Positions 6,749 to 15,092 of a DNA stretch of 64,000 bases are shown one piece after another. The number at the start of each line of letters is the position of its first letter. The first letter of the stretch is position 1. The stretch is from positions 1 through 64,000 of the forward strand of contig SVUJ01000002.1 in the NCBI GenBank assembly GCA_015063305.1, read 5' to 3'. Under the pieces are notes generated by a model that made no database searches, was not told the origin of the DNA, and saw only the letters and a program-made list of their open reading frames with translations. The DNA is from Oscillospiraceae bacterium (lineage in GTDB: Bacteria > Bacillota > Clostridia > Oscillospirales > CAG-272). Made by a program: the position numbers and the translations under genes.

Positions 6749-7540
6749 TTACATTTTCATCTCTGTCGGGATATCGGCGCTTGCCACCGACACCGATACG
6801 GTGTCGTCTGCGATAGCCGAGATAAATTCGTCATAAGCCGTGTCGGGCGTGTTGTTCTCCTCGCTCAGATGCGCGAGCATAAACGCGCGAGTTCCGTGCG
6901 CGGCAAGATGCGCGCCGAAGGCGGCGCTCGCCCTGTTTGAAAGATGTCCTTTGTTTGAAAGTATACGAAGCTTCAGCTCGTAGGGGTAGGGGCCCTCTCT
7001 CAGCATATCCTCGTCGTGGTTCGATTCAAGCACAACGCTCTCACACCCCTCAAGGGAGTGGCAGATGCCGCGCGTGACGTATCCGATGTCGGTGGCAATA
7101 CCGACAGAGCGCACTCCGTCAGCCGTGTCTATATCAAGTCTGTAGCCCACGCTCATCGCGCTGTCGTGCGGAGTTCTGAACGAGCTTACGAGTATATCTC
7201 CCACGCGAAACTCATATTCGGGGCTTTCGTGTCTTACAAGATTTTTATGTATAAACGCGCTCGGCTCGCGGTCGAATTTTTTCGCGCTCTGCTCGGTCAC
7301 GTGTATCGGTATCGAGTGCCGTTTGCTTATCACCTCAAGCGCCGAGATGTGGTCGCAGTGCTCGTGTGTGATAAATATCGCCTGTATTTTTTCTATATCC
7401 GAGCCTATCTGTGTGAGGGCGTGGCAGAGCGCTCTCGCGTTCTTGCCCGCATCTATAAGTATTCTCGTATCTCCCGCCTCAACGAATACCGAATTGCCGC
7501 GAGAGCCCGAATACAGAGCTACTATTCTATATCCCATCAT
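6749..7540 (-). CDS. WalJ/YycJ-like metallo-beta-lactamase-fold hydrolase
   Basis: This is an MBL-fold metal-dependent hydrolase. The metal-binding signature FITHEHCDHISAL (about residues 57-69) is present, with later ligands in RTPHDS, ATDIGYVTRG and LSNKGHLSN. The opening (VALYSGSRGNSVFVEAGDTRILIDAGKNAR) is characteristic of the YycJ/WalJ group, which in Bacilli is linked to the WalRK regulon and DNA-end processing. Here there is no walRK nearby; the gene sits between a small membrane protein, whose stop it overlaps, and rlmH. The substrate is uncertain. Confidence 0.88.
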   Translation of the reverse strand: MMGYRIVALYSGSRGNSVFVEAGDTRILIDAGKNARALCHALTQIGSDIEKIQAIFITHEHCDHISALEVISKRHSIPIHVTEQSAKKFDREPSAFIHKNLVRHESPEYEFRVGDILVSSFRTPHDSAMSVGYRLDIDTADGVRSVGIATDIGYVTRGICHSLEGCESVVLESNHDEDMLREGPYPYELKLRILSNKGHLSNRASAAFGAHLAAHGTRAFMLAHLSEENNTPDTAYDEFISAIADDTVSVSVASADIPTEMKM

Positions 7541-7938
7541 GCCGAGAACCAGCCAAGCACGGTGGGGAATACGAAGAGTTCAAGGATATCAACGGCAAAG
7601 GTGAACATAAATGCGAGTATCACAACTAACATCCATCGCGAGGCGTGGAGTCTGCGCTTGCCGTCTTCTATAAATTCTTCTTTTTTTTCGTCGCTCCAAT
7701 CGTCGGGGAGCATATCCCGAGTAACGCCCTTGCGCGAAAATCCGCGGTTATATATGACGTAGGTGAGGACAAAGACCGCCTCAATAGCCATATACACCCA
7801 CATAACTATGTTGAAAAAGGGGTAATTCATAAGCACCCGGTATGTCAAAAGCACGACCGCGGCTGATATGATAAGAATTATAAGCAGGGCGATAGTGCTC
7901 TTGCTCACTTTTTTGATTTCTTTATTATCGTTTTTCAT
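7537..7938 (-). CDS. Small membrane protein with three TM helices (133 aa)
   Basis: Hydrophobic helices lie at about residues 15-35, 43-65 and 105-128. The cytoplasmic loop between the second and third contains MLPDDWSDEKKEEFIEDGKRR, a sequence common in uncharacterised clostridial membrane proteins. ATG 7938 was chosen because AAGGAG sits six bases upstream; a TTG at 7944 overlaps the spacer. It is first gene of the operon that continues into the WalJ-like gene, with overlapping stop and start. The function is unknown. Confidence 0.8.
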   Translation of the reverse strand: MKNDNKEIKKVSKSTIALLIILIISAAVVLLTYRVLMNYPFFNIVMWVYMAIEAVFVLTYVIYNRGFSRKGVTRDMLPDDWSDEKKEEFIEDGKRRLHASRWMLVVILAFMFTFAVDILELFVFPTVLGWFSA

Positions 7939-7967
7939 AAACAACTCCTTGAAAACTTATATCAACC

Positions 7968-7996
7968 ATTATATCACACCTGTCTGTCCGCGACAA
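7968..7996 (-). promoter_or_regulatory. SigA-type promoter of the gatCAB operon
   Basis: On the minus strand TTGTCG (7996-7991), a 17-bp spacer and TATAAT (7973-7968) lie about 30 bases upstream of the first gene. No other clear promoter is seen down to gatB, so six genes are probably one transcript. Confidence 0.75.
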
Positions 7997-8029
7997 GCGT
8001 AATTTTGTAAAAATAAAGTTAAATTGCTC

Positions 8030-8058
8030 TTGAAATAAGAGAGGGAGTATTGTATAAT
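8030..8058 (+). promoter_or_regulatory. SigA-type promoter that decides the start of the 8096 gene
   Basis: TTGAAA (8030-8035), a 17-bp spacer and TATAAT (8053-8058). The -10 box overlaps an in-frame ATG at 8057, so that ATG would be upstream of the transcript start and the gene must begin at 8096. Confidence 0.8.
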
Positions 8059-8095
8059 GAGAGTAATATCCGATAAAAGGAAAACGCGAGGAAGT

Positions 8096-8932
8096 ATGAG
8101 TTATTTTAAACGATTTACAGATTTTTGCGCGGGGTTTGCAATATTCAGCGCACTCATATATATGCTTGGGGAGTTTATGACCTTTAACCCCAAGGACGTC
8201 CAGGGAATGACCGACAAGGTGAAGGCCTTTCTTGATAGAGAGCTTCAGTCCGACAACCGAGCCTACGTGCTGATGATAATACTGTTTGGCGTGTCGCTTA
8301 TCGCGGGGCGCGTGTTTGAGCGTATGCCGTATGTAAGCTTTGCGGTGTCCCTCTTGCCTCTCGGCTGGGTATGCCTTATGCTCTGGAAGGAGCTGTTGAG
8401 AGAGCGCCCGATGCTCTATCTTATTATGGCGGCGGTGCACTGCCTTGGAAATCTCGTCCACTCTCTTTATCTTGACCGCGATGACGAAAAAAGACGCGCT
8501 TTTCTGTGTGTCAATATCCTCGGCGGAGCTGTGTTTGCGGGGGGAGCTTTCTTGTATTACAAGGCAACGTCCCTTCTTAAGCTGAGCGTTGACGAAGCCA
8601 ATGAGCTGGCGATATACGGAGAGGCGATACTTAAGGGTGCGAGAAACGGTGAGCACAAGCTGATCCTCACACTTTCGCTGATAGTTTTGGCTACCGTGGT
8701 CATCAGTATCTTGCTCAGGGATATTTATTTTATCGACGCTATATGCGCTCTGCCGATTTTGGTGTACAGCATATATATAATTGCCGCAGAGAAGCTGACG
8801 GTCGCCGCGCAGGCGGTGCTCGTCTTCGTATTTCTGTATTTTGCCTTCCGTATTGCTCTGCTTTTGTTCGAGCCTATGGCAAAGGGAGAGCATCCGATAT
8901 TCGGGATAGTTAAGAAATTTAAGAAAATTTGA
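8096..8932 (+). CDS. Polytopic membrane protein, unknown function (278 aa)
   Basis: The protein has about seven to eight hydrophobic segments (for example residues 12-32, 60-80, 85-103, 112-130, 140-160, 192-215 and 225-265). Between them is a short extracellular or cytoplasmic loop bearing NPKDVQGMTDKVKAFLDRELQSDN. No transporter or enzyme motif is recognised. The ATG at 8096 is preceded by GAGGAAGT and lies about 30 bases after the predicted transcription start. The gene is monocistronic between the gatCAB operon and the SipW cluster. Confidence 0.75.
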   Translation: MSYFKRFTDFCAGFAIFSALIYMLGEFMTFNPKDVQGMTDKVKAFLDRELQSDNRAYVLMIILFGVSLIAGRVFERMPYVSFAVSLLPLGWVCLMLWKELLRERPMLYLIMAAVHCLGNLVHSLYLDRDDEKRRAFLCVNILGGAVFAGGAFLYYKATSLLKLSVDEANELAIYGEAILKGARNGEHKLILTLSLIVLATVVISILLRDIYFIDAICALPILVYSIYIIAAEKLTVAAQAVLVFVFLYFAFRIALLLFEPMAKGEHPIFGIVKKFKKI

Positions 8933-8940
8933 TATGTGAC

Positions 8941-8982
8941 AGGGGTGTTCCGTTTTGAAGAGCGTGACACCTCTGATTTTTG
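8941..8982 (+). terminator. Possible intrinsic terminator
   Basis: AGGGGTGT (8941-8948) can pair with ACACCTCT (8967-8974), followed by GATTTTTGAT. The loop is long and the T-tract imperfect, so this is a moderate call. Confidence 0.45.
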
Positions 8983-9098
8983 ATATCCTATATACGATAC
9001 TTTGCATAGGAAGAACCGCTCCGATTTTTACGAAGTGTCTTTGCCCGATATTTAAGAACGACGGATTGTATTTTGAATATACAAAATAAGGAAATCTA

Positions 9099-9127
9099 TT
9101 GACAAGTCATTAAATTTTTGGTAAAAT
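9099..9127 (+). promoter_or_regulatory. SigA-type promoter of the SipW cluster
   Basis: TTGACA (9099-9104), a 17-bp spacer and TAAAAT (9122-9127), about 80 bases before the first gene. The leader between them shows no obvious terminator. Confidence 0.75.
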
Positions 9128-9206
9128 AAAATAAATATCTCTACTTTTCGTCAGTGTCGGCTCAGAATCGTAAGGATATAATCTCTTTTGTATTTAGGAG
9201 GAAATT

Positions 9207-9851
9207 ATGAAAAACAGAAAATTTGTTATCATTTCTATCATTCTCGTCTCGGCGCTCTGCCTTGGCGTGGTCGGTTATGCAACATTTGTAGATAACCTTC
9301 TTGTATCATCTTCTGTAAAGATTAACAATAGCAAAGCAAACGATGCCTTTAACAGCGACGTCTACTTTGACGACACTCTGGCAAATATAAAGGTTACTTT
9401 GAATGCCAAAGACCCCGTAACCGGTGCTGTAGGCACAACAACCCCCTCCCCCGCCGCCGATACCGACGGTGTTACCGTTACAGTGAGAGACATAGACGGA
9501 GACGTAAAGGATGAGCTTCACGTTTCTGTTGACGCAGGCGTTCTCGGTCTTGAGGGCGACAAGCTCACAGTTATTGCAAAAGTAAAGAACGACAGCGCTG
9601 AGTATACCGCAACCGTTTCTGCGGCAAGTAATACCACAACCGGCGACGCAGGTATTACCAACGGCACAATTTCTTTCTGCGATGCTGAGAACGGAAATTA
9701 TGGAGATTCCGTTGTCGTCCCTGCAAAGGGAAGTGCTTTCGTAAAGATCGTTATCACTCTCAATGATGATGCTACAGGTGATGAAACCTTTACCAAGGAT
9801 GACTTTTCCTTTGCGCTCTCCGCAACATACACCACACCCACTACACCGTAA
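9207..9851 (+). CDS. SipW-dependent-type secreted protein, TasA/camelysin-like (214 aa)
   Basis: The N-terminus (KNRKFVIISIILVSALCLGVVGYATFVDNL) is a SipW-type signal: hydrophobic core, then G-x-x-G-Y-A-x-F-x-D, with cleavage expected near the Ala. The mature part is Thr/Ser/Val-rich, low in aromatic residues and predicted to be all-beta, with a NDSAEYTATVSA strand pattern as in TasA/CalY fibre proteins. There is no cell-wall anchor or cysteine pair. It is followed 43 bases later by a SipW-like signal peptidase, as tasA is preceded by sipW in Bacillus. A structural role on the cell surface is inferred. Confidence 0.75.
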   Translation: MKNRKFVIISIILVSALCLGVVGYATFVDNLLVSSSVKINNSKANDAFNSDVYFDDTLANIKVTLNAKDPVTGAVGTTTPSPAADTDGVTVTVRDIDGDVKDELHVSVDAGVLGLEGDKLTVIAKVKNDSAEYTATVSAASNTTTGDAGITNGTISFCDAENGNYGDSVVVPAKGSAFVKIVITLNDDATGDETFTKDDFSFALSATYTTPTTP

Positions 9852-9894
9852 GATTCTCTAATACCCGGAGACAGTAGCAGACAAGGAGGAGAAG

Positions 9895-11016
9895 ATGAAC
9901 AGCGATAAGAAGATATTGTACGTCATTTCTGCGCTTTTCGTGTGCGCTCTTCTCCTTGTCTGCTTTATTTCAAACGACACCGCAAGCAATATTGCATTTG
10001 CGGTAGTATGCTCGCTGTTTGCGGCGCTGACCTTCTTCAAGGTCAAAAAAAGGAGTATACTTGCCGTCCAAAAACGGCAGGTGTCACTGCTTATGTCGGC
10101 GATAGCGATAATAGTAATAACCGCCTATTATCTTACGGGTCTTAGCTTTGGATTCGTCAAGAACCTGATCGTTCCGCTGTTTTTGTGGAAATACATTTTG
10201 CCGTTTACCGTCATAGTGTTTTCCTCGGAGCTGATACGCAGCGTGATCCTCGCGCAGAAGAATAAGATAACCGACATTATCTTCTATTTTGTCTTCGTTG
10301 CGTTGGATGCGGCGGTGCTTTACAAAAGCGGAACGGCTTTGAGCTTTGGCAGTTTCATTGAGCTTGTTTCAATGATAATGATACCATCGTTTGCGGCAAA
10401 TATCTTATACCACCATCTTTCCTCGCGATACGGCATGTTCCCGCCCGCTATTTACAGGGGCATCATGCTGATATACCCGTATATTATCCCGATAAAGCCC
10501 GATATGCCTGCGGCTATGATGGCTTTCCTTCGTCCGCTTGTGTATATTCTGGTATTCCTTCTGATATATAGACTATACGCAAAAAGAAATTTCACGACCT
10601 CAAAGCGGAAGACCTTGCTTAGTGTGTGCGCGTCTGTTCTGCTTATTGCCATACTCACAAGTTTTATGGCTCTGCTATCCTGCAAATTCCGTTTCGGTCT
10701 TATGCTGGTCGGCTCTGAGAGTATGGAAAACGAGATATGCAAAGGGGACGCTATAATCTACGAGCAATACGACGGACAGATAATAAACAAAGATCAGATA
10801 TTGGTTTTTGAAAAGAATAACACAACTTATATACACCGTGTCGTGGATATCGAACGCGTTGACGGTGTGACAAAATACTATACCAAGGGCGATGCCAACG
10901 AGGGCGTCGATCCCGGGTACATAACTGCCGATAGCGTTATCGGCGTAACTGTTACGAAAATAAAGTATATCGGTTACCCTTCCTTATGGGTACGTATGCT
11001 ATTCAATAAAAGCTGA
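9895..11016 (+). CDS. SipW-like (ER-type) signal peptidase I with multi-TM N-terminal extension (373 aa)
   Basis: Residues 1-260 contain about eight TM helices. The C-terminal 110 residues form the S26 peptidase domain with VGSESMENEICKGDAIIYEQ (catalytic Ser276), TTYIHRVVDIERV (His314) and the TKGDANEGVD motif. The Ser/His pairing, instead of Ser/Lys, is that of the eukaryotic/archaeal/SipW branch. Bacillus SipW is only about 190 aa, so the large membrane extension is notable. Its substrates are probably the flanking genes at 9207 and 12169, both with SipW-type signals. Confidence 0.88.
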   Translation: MNSDKKILYVISALFVCALLLVCFISNDTASNIAFAVVCSLFAALTFFKVKKRSILAVQKRQVSLLMSAIAIIVITAYYLTGLSFGFVKNLIVPLFLWKYILPFTVIVFSSELIRSVILAQKNKITDIIFYFVFVALDAAVLYKSGTALSFGSFIELVSMIMIPSFAANILYHHLSSRYGMFPPAIYRGIMLIYPYIIPIKPDMPAAMMAFLRPLVYILVFLLIYRLYAKRNFTTSKRKTLLSVCASVLLIAILTSFMALLSCKFRFGLMLVGSESMENEICKGDAIIYEQYDGQIINKDQILVFEKNNTTYIHRVVDIERVDGVTKYYTKGDANEGVDPGYITADSVIGVTVTKIKYIGYPSLWVRMLFNKS

Positions 11017-11030
11017 AAGGGGGGACGTTT

Positions 11031-12140
11031 GTGTCTGAATTTGAAAAGCTACAGCGAGATACATATCAAAAAAAGAGAAAACTGCTTATTTTGATACAGG
11101 CTATAGCCATATGTGTTCTCACAGTAGCTCTGCTCATAACGTCTTTGACCTACATAAAAATGAATAAAAGCACATACGTGTACTACTCCGAGAGCGGTAA
11201 CGCGCTCTACAGAGCCTACCTCGCGGACAACGAGTTCTACGAGCAGGAGTATCTGAACGGCGAGCACGCGTACGTTTCTGAGCTTATTGACAGAATGACG
11301 GGCGATTTTTCTTACGATCTTGTGCTCGACACGTCTGACGTCAATTTTAAGTATTCCTATCGCATAGAAGCACAGGTGATAGTTTCCGATAAGGACACGG
11401 GAGCTAATATCTATGACCCGTCCTTTATACTTCTTCCCGAAAAAGCCGTAACTACCCACGGAAACGGCCTTGCTATCCGTGAGCGCGTTAACATAGACTA
11501 TAACTCATACGAGGAGCTTGCGGCAAAATTTGTAGGCGTTTACGGACTTACTAACGTTGAGCAGAAGCTCTGTGTGAGAATGTTCGTGGATGTGCTTGGA
11601 ACGAGCGAGAGCTTTGCTGACGACAGCTCGGGACAGTATGTTGTTGAGTTAAAAGTACCGCTCAACGCAAAAACTCTCAAGCCTTCGGTTTCCACCACCA
11701 TTGCCACGGGTGAGCAAAAGATACTTGCAAACAACACGAGCGCAAAGAACGGATTTAAGATAGCATCTATAATCATCGCGTCACTCGACGCTGTAGCCGT
11801 GGCTGCTATCGCTGTATTCACCATACTTACAAGAGATAAGCATATAGATTATTCAAGAAAAGTAAAGAGTGTAGTTTCAAGCTATCGCTCGTATATACAG
11901 AAGATAGTAACGCCCTTTGACACAGAGGGATATCAGCTTCTCGCAGTAGAAAGCTTCCGCGAGATGCTCGAGATACGCGACACTATCCAGATGCCCATTC
12001 TCATGTATGAGAATGAGGACCGCACCTGCACGACCTTTATGATACCTACCGCCTCAAAGTTCCTTTATATCTTTGAGATCAAGGTTGAAGACCTTAACAT
12101 TGAGCTTGAGCAGGAGCTTACAGAAGATACAGAAAATTAA
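11031..12140 (+). CDS. DUF5305-like bitopic membrane protein (369 aa)
   Basis: The GTG start at 11031 has an AAAGGGGGGACG ribosome binding site. TM1 is at about residues 17-40 (ILIQAIAICVLTVALLITSLTY) and TM2 at about 245-268 (IASIIIASLDAVAVAAIAVFTIL). Between them is an extracytoplasmic beta-rich domain of about 200 residues. The last 100 residues (YSRKVKSVVSSYRSYIQKIV...) are cytoplasmic. The layout and the SipW neighbour fit DUF5305 proteins, which are known beside SipW-type peptidases in archaea and Clostridia. Assignment is by recall of that architecture and is tentative. It could help assemble or retain the secreted proteins. Confidence 0.65.
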   Translation: MSEFEKLQRDTYQKKRKLLILIQAIAICVLTVALLITSLTYIKMNKSTYVYYSESGNALYRAYLADNEFYEQEYLNGEHAYVSELIDRMTGDFSYDLVLDTSDVNFKYSYRIEAQVIVSDKDTGANIYDPSFILLPEKAVTTHGNGLAIRERVNIDYNSYEELAAKFVGVYGLTNVEQKLCVRMFVDVLGTSESFADDSSGQYVVELKVPLNAKTLKPSVSTTIATGEQKILANNTSAKNGFKIASIIIASLDAVAVAAIAVFTILTRDKHIDYSRKVKSVVSSYRSYIQKIVTPFDTEGYQLLAVESFREMLEIRDTIQMPILMYENEDRTCTTFMIPTASKFLYIFEIKVEDLNIELEQELTEDTEN

Positions 12141-12168
12141 GACCCAAACGGCCGAAAGGAGAGCGCAT

Positions 12169-13533
12169 ATGAAAGATCCAGCTGTAAAAATGCTGTTGTT
12201 TGTATTGGCGTTGATCCTTACGGCCGCTTTTGGTTTTGTTGGATTTGCGGCGCTTTCCGACGAGCTGACGGTCGGCGGAAGCGTTGAGGTGGCAGAGCTT
12301 AACTGTGTGTATATATATTCGACCGAGCATATTGCAGGCGATAATATCAAGGTCAACGCTCACTCGGTAACTGTATTGAACAGTACCGTGTCGCTGGGAG
12401 AATCGAGCTCGTCGTATTCTATACTCAAGATAACGGTTAAAAACAACACCTCTAAGGAATACGGATACAGTGCGACCACACGTCAGTCGGGAATAAATGA
12501 CTCAACATACAGCAACGAGGATATAGTTTTTGCGGTCTGCCGCGACGAGGCCTGCACGCTTCCTCTCAGGAAAAGAACGGCGATAGCGCCCGGAGAAACC
12601 TTAGATTTCTACGTTAAGTTTACTTATTCCGATTCCGCAAGTATTGCAAGCGGCGGTGAGAAGCTTAACAGCGTACTGAAATTTAACTTTATTACTCCCA
12701 TTTCCGATATCCAGGACACTGAGTCCGACCAGATAATAAGCGATGCTCTCAACCAGTTCACCAAAATACTGAACACCGAAAGCACCTACACAGAGCTTTA
12801 CGATGCGATGCAGGCAAAGTACAACGGCAAGGACTGGCACGTATCGTATATAGGAAACGTGGCGGGCTCGGCGCATACCGACACCGCGGCGTTGGACAAG
12901 ATATTCAACAATATACTGATGATAAACATCGACGGTGTTGACGTCAATACCACACTGATCGTAAAGATGGAAAACATTGATAACAATGTAAATACGGGTG
13001 GTTCATATACCATTCCCACTCAGGGTGGGGCTACCTACTCGGGCTGTGAAATGACCCTTTATCTGACCACTGTAACAATAAACGATGAGACCTTTGATAC
13101 CTATCAATATGTAGACCCTATATACGCTGTCGTATTTACAAAGGATTCTGCCGATTCCGAATGGTATCAGCTCGGTGAGATGTACAAGGGAAAAGCTCAA
13201 TGTGTTGGATACGTGGGAGGAAATGATAACGACTCCTTTGACACAGGAACTTGGATATCCACAGAAAGGTATTATAACGTAGCCGCAAACTCTGGTATCC
13301 AAAACATTATCCAGAAGAGAGCGGTAGACAAGAGCGCGCTCCAAGCCAAGATCAATGAGGCGGCGGCGCTTAAGCAATCCAATTATACGAGCGAGTCGTG
13401 GGCAGAATTCAAAGAAAAGCTTGACCTTGCCCGAAGTGCAAACAACAGCTACGCAACCACACAGGCGCTTGTCCAAACAAGATTGCGTGAGCTTACCGTA
13501 GCGATGGATGCTCTCGTTTCGCAGATTCAATAA
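12169..13533 (+). CDS. SipW-dependent-type secreted protein with C-terminal FIVAR-like domain (454 aa)
   Basis: The start at 12169 has GAAAGGAGA upstream; an earlier in-frame ATG lies inside the preceding gene. The signal VKMLLFVLALILTAAFGFVGFAALSDELTVGGSVEV parallels the 9207 protein (G-F-A-A-L-S-D-x-L-x-V-x-G-S-V). A beta-rich domain (about 35-190) is followed by a second globular region. The C-terminal 70 residues (DKSALQAKINEAAALKQSNY..ESWAEFKEKLDLARS) are a helical FIVAR-type repeat, often seen in long surface adhesins. It is probably the second substrate of the SipW-like peptidase and may link the fibre to other surface components. Confidence 0.75.
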   Translation: MKDPAVKMLLFVLALILTAAFGFVGFAALSDELTVGGSVEVAELNCVYIYSTEHIAGDNIKVNAHSVTVLNSTVSLGESSSSYSILKITVKNNTSKEYGYSATTRQSGINDSTYSNEDIVFAVCRDEACTLPLRKRTAIAPGETLDFYVKFTYSDSASIASGGEKLNSVLKFNFITPISDIQDTESDQIISDALNQFTKILNTESTYTELYDAMQAKYNGKDWHVSYIGNVAGSAHTDTAALDKIFNNILMINIDGVDVNTTLIVKMENIDNNVNTGGSYTIPTQGGATYSGCEMTLYLTTVTINDETFDTYQYVDPIYAVVFTKDSADSEWYQLGEMYKGKAQCVGYVGGNDNDSFDTGTWISTERYYNVAANSGIQNIIQKRAVDKSALQAKINEAAALKQSNYTSESWAEFKEKLDLARSANNSYATTQALVQTRLRELTVAMDALVSQIQ

Positions 13534-13556
13534 TACAAGTAGATAAATTTGGTCAT

Positions 13557-13583
13557 AAAACCCCACCTGCGGTGGGGTTTTTG
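13557..13583 (+). terminator. Intrinsic terminator closing the SipW cluster
   Basis: AAAACCCCACC / GGTGGGGTTTTT with a TGC loop. This separates the SipW cluster from the following operon. Confidence 0.92.
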
Positions 13584-13641
13584 CTTATTTTGCGGAGGTA
13601 TATGAAATTATAAAAATATATTTAAATTATATATTTATTCG

Positions 13642-13671
13642 TTGACAAAGAGAGAGGGAAAATGTTATAAT
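13642..13671 (+). promoter_or_regulatory. SigA-type promoter of the Dlt-like operon
   Basis: TTGACA (13642-13647), an 18-bp spacer and TATAAT (13666-13671). Confidence 0.75.
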
Positions 13672-13736
13672 ATCTTTGTGTTTACTTATTGCTATGTTGC
13701 GATTTTAGGATAGATATTACCAAGGAGGATTTTGAT

Positions 13737-15092
13737 TTGAAGAACAACGCTTATCTTGGCGGTTTTCGCAAAGCTGTCAATGAAAATATCAAAAAAATGA
13801 CCCTCTGTGTTAAGATAACGGCGTGCGCGCTTGCCTTTTTGATGGTGGTGCTTGCGGTAGCGCTTTTTGTTGATATACTCGGAATGAAGATCGAATATAC
13901 CCTTGAGGCGGGTGAGGAGCTGCCAAGCGCCGCAAAGCTATCGGGACGCGCGGGAGCTGAATACGATTTCGGCGACGAGGACGGAGAGTTTAACGTTCCC
14001 GGTGAATACACGATATACATAGTTGACGGCGGCAGAAGGTTCAGAGTGCTGCTCACCGTTGAAGATACCACCGCCCCCCGTGCTCGGCTTTTGGAGCTTT
14101 GTGTCAATCAGACGGGGCCCTATCCCGCGGCGATAGACTTTTTTGCCGACGTCGAGGACGCGTCAGAGGTGAAGGCGAAGTTCAAGAACTCTGTCAGCGC
14201 GTCCGAGCTTGGCGAGTACGAGGTCTTGCTCGAGCTTTCCGACAGCCTTGGAAACAGCAAAAATTACAAGACCAAGATGACTGTCATTGTTGACACCCAA
14301 GCGCCCACCTTCAACGGGCCTGCCACGGCATCGGTGTCGGGATATCTCGGAGAGGGAATAGCCTACCGCAAGGTGGTAGAGGCTGTGGATAACTGCTTTG
14401 GCGAGGTGAGCGTAGAGGTCGATTCCTCGGAGGTAAAGCTTGACGTGGCGGGAAGTTACCGCGTATACTACAAGGCGACCGACAAGGCGGGGAATTCCTC
14501 GACCTATGAGTTGACGGTAAATATCCTTGCCGAGAAGATAACCCGCGAGATGGTTATGAACGAGATTGGCAAGCTTGCATCACAGCTCGGCATAAACAAG
14601 AATATGTCAAAAGAGGAGCAGGTCAAGAGGATATTCAAATACGTCAACAGCCCCGCGCTTTCGGGTGCTGAGGCAAACGTGAAGTTTACCGACGAATCCA
14701 ACACAGACCGCTCGGATTGGATACGCGAGGCTTACTACACAATGCAAAGGGGCTCGGGCGACTGTTATTCCTACTTTGCTCTGTCAAAGGCATTCTTTGA
14801 GTATTTTGGAATAGAAAATCTCGATATCCAGCGCTCTGCGGGAGTGACCACACAGAGCGGAACGCATTTCTGGAATATGGTCAATATAGGAACGGAAAGC
14901 GCGCCGAGATGGTATTATTACGATGCCACAAGACTGAAAGTGCCGCACAGAACGGGAAGCGGCTGTCTGTTTACCGAAGCACAGCTTGAAGATTACAATA
15001 CCAAGGTAAAGGTCGGATTTTTGACCTTTGACCACGCGGGATATCCCGAGGCATCGAACACGACTATAAATACGGAGTATAGCTGGCGATGA
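13737..15092 (+). CDS. Membrane-anchored transglutaminase-like protein with Ig-like domains (451 aa)
   Basis: The TTG start at 13737 is chosen for the AAGGAGG site ending about nine bases before it. A signal anchor lies at about residues 24-46. Two or three Ig-like modules follow: D-T-T-A-P and D-T-Q-A-P-T-F repeats and YRVYYKATDKAGNSSTYELTV, as in bacterial DUF5011-type domains. The C-terminal transglutaminase core shows GSGDCYSYFAL (Cys343), GTHFWNMV (His377) and WYYYDATR (Asp396), a complete catalytic triad. Its stop overlaps the next start as ATGA. It probably acts on peptides or proteins outside the membrane, alongside the acylation machinery encoded downstream. Confidence 0.85.
   Translation: MKNNAYLGGFRKAVNENIKKMTLCVKITACALAFLMVVLAVALFVDILGMKIEYTLEAGEELPSAAKLSGRAGAEYDFGDEDGEFNVPGEYTIYIVDGGRRFRVLLTVEDTTAPRARLLELCVNQTGPYPAAIDFFADVEDASEVKAKFKNSVSASELGEYEVLLELSDSLGNSKNYKTKMTVIVDTQAPTFNGPATASVSGYLGEGIAYRKVVEAVDNCFGEVSVEVDSSEVKLDVAGSYRVYYKATDKAGNSSTYELTVNILAEKITREMVMNEIGKLASQLGINKNMSKEEQVKRIFKYVNSPALSGAEANVKFTDESNTDRSDWIREAYYTMQRGSGDCYSYFALSKAFFEYFGIENLDIQRSAGVTTQSGTHFWNMVNIGTESAPRWYYYDATRLKVPHRTGSGCLFTEAQLEDYNTKVKVGFLTFDHAGYPEASNTTINTEYSWR

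Noticed and set aside
8057..8095. ATG 8057 as the start of the membrane protein
   Set aside because: It overlaps the -10 box of a near-perfect promoter, so it would not be in the transcript.
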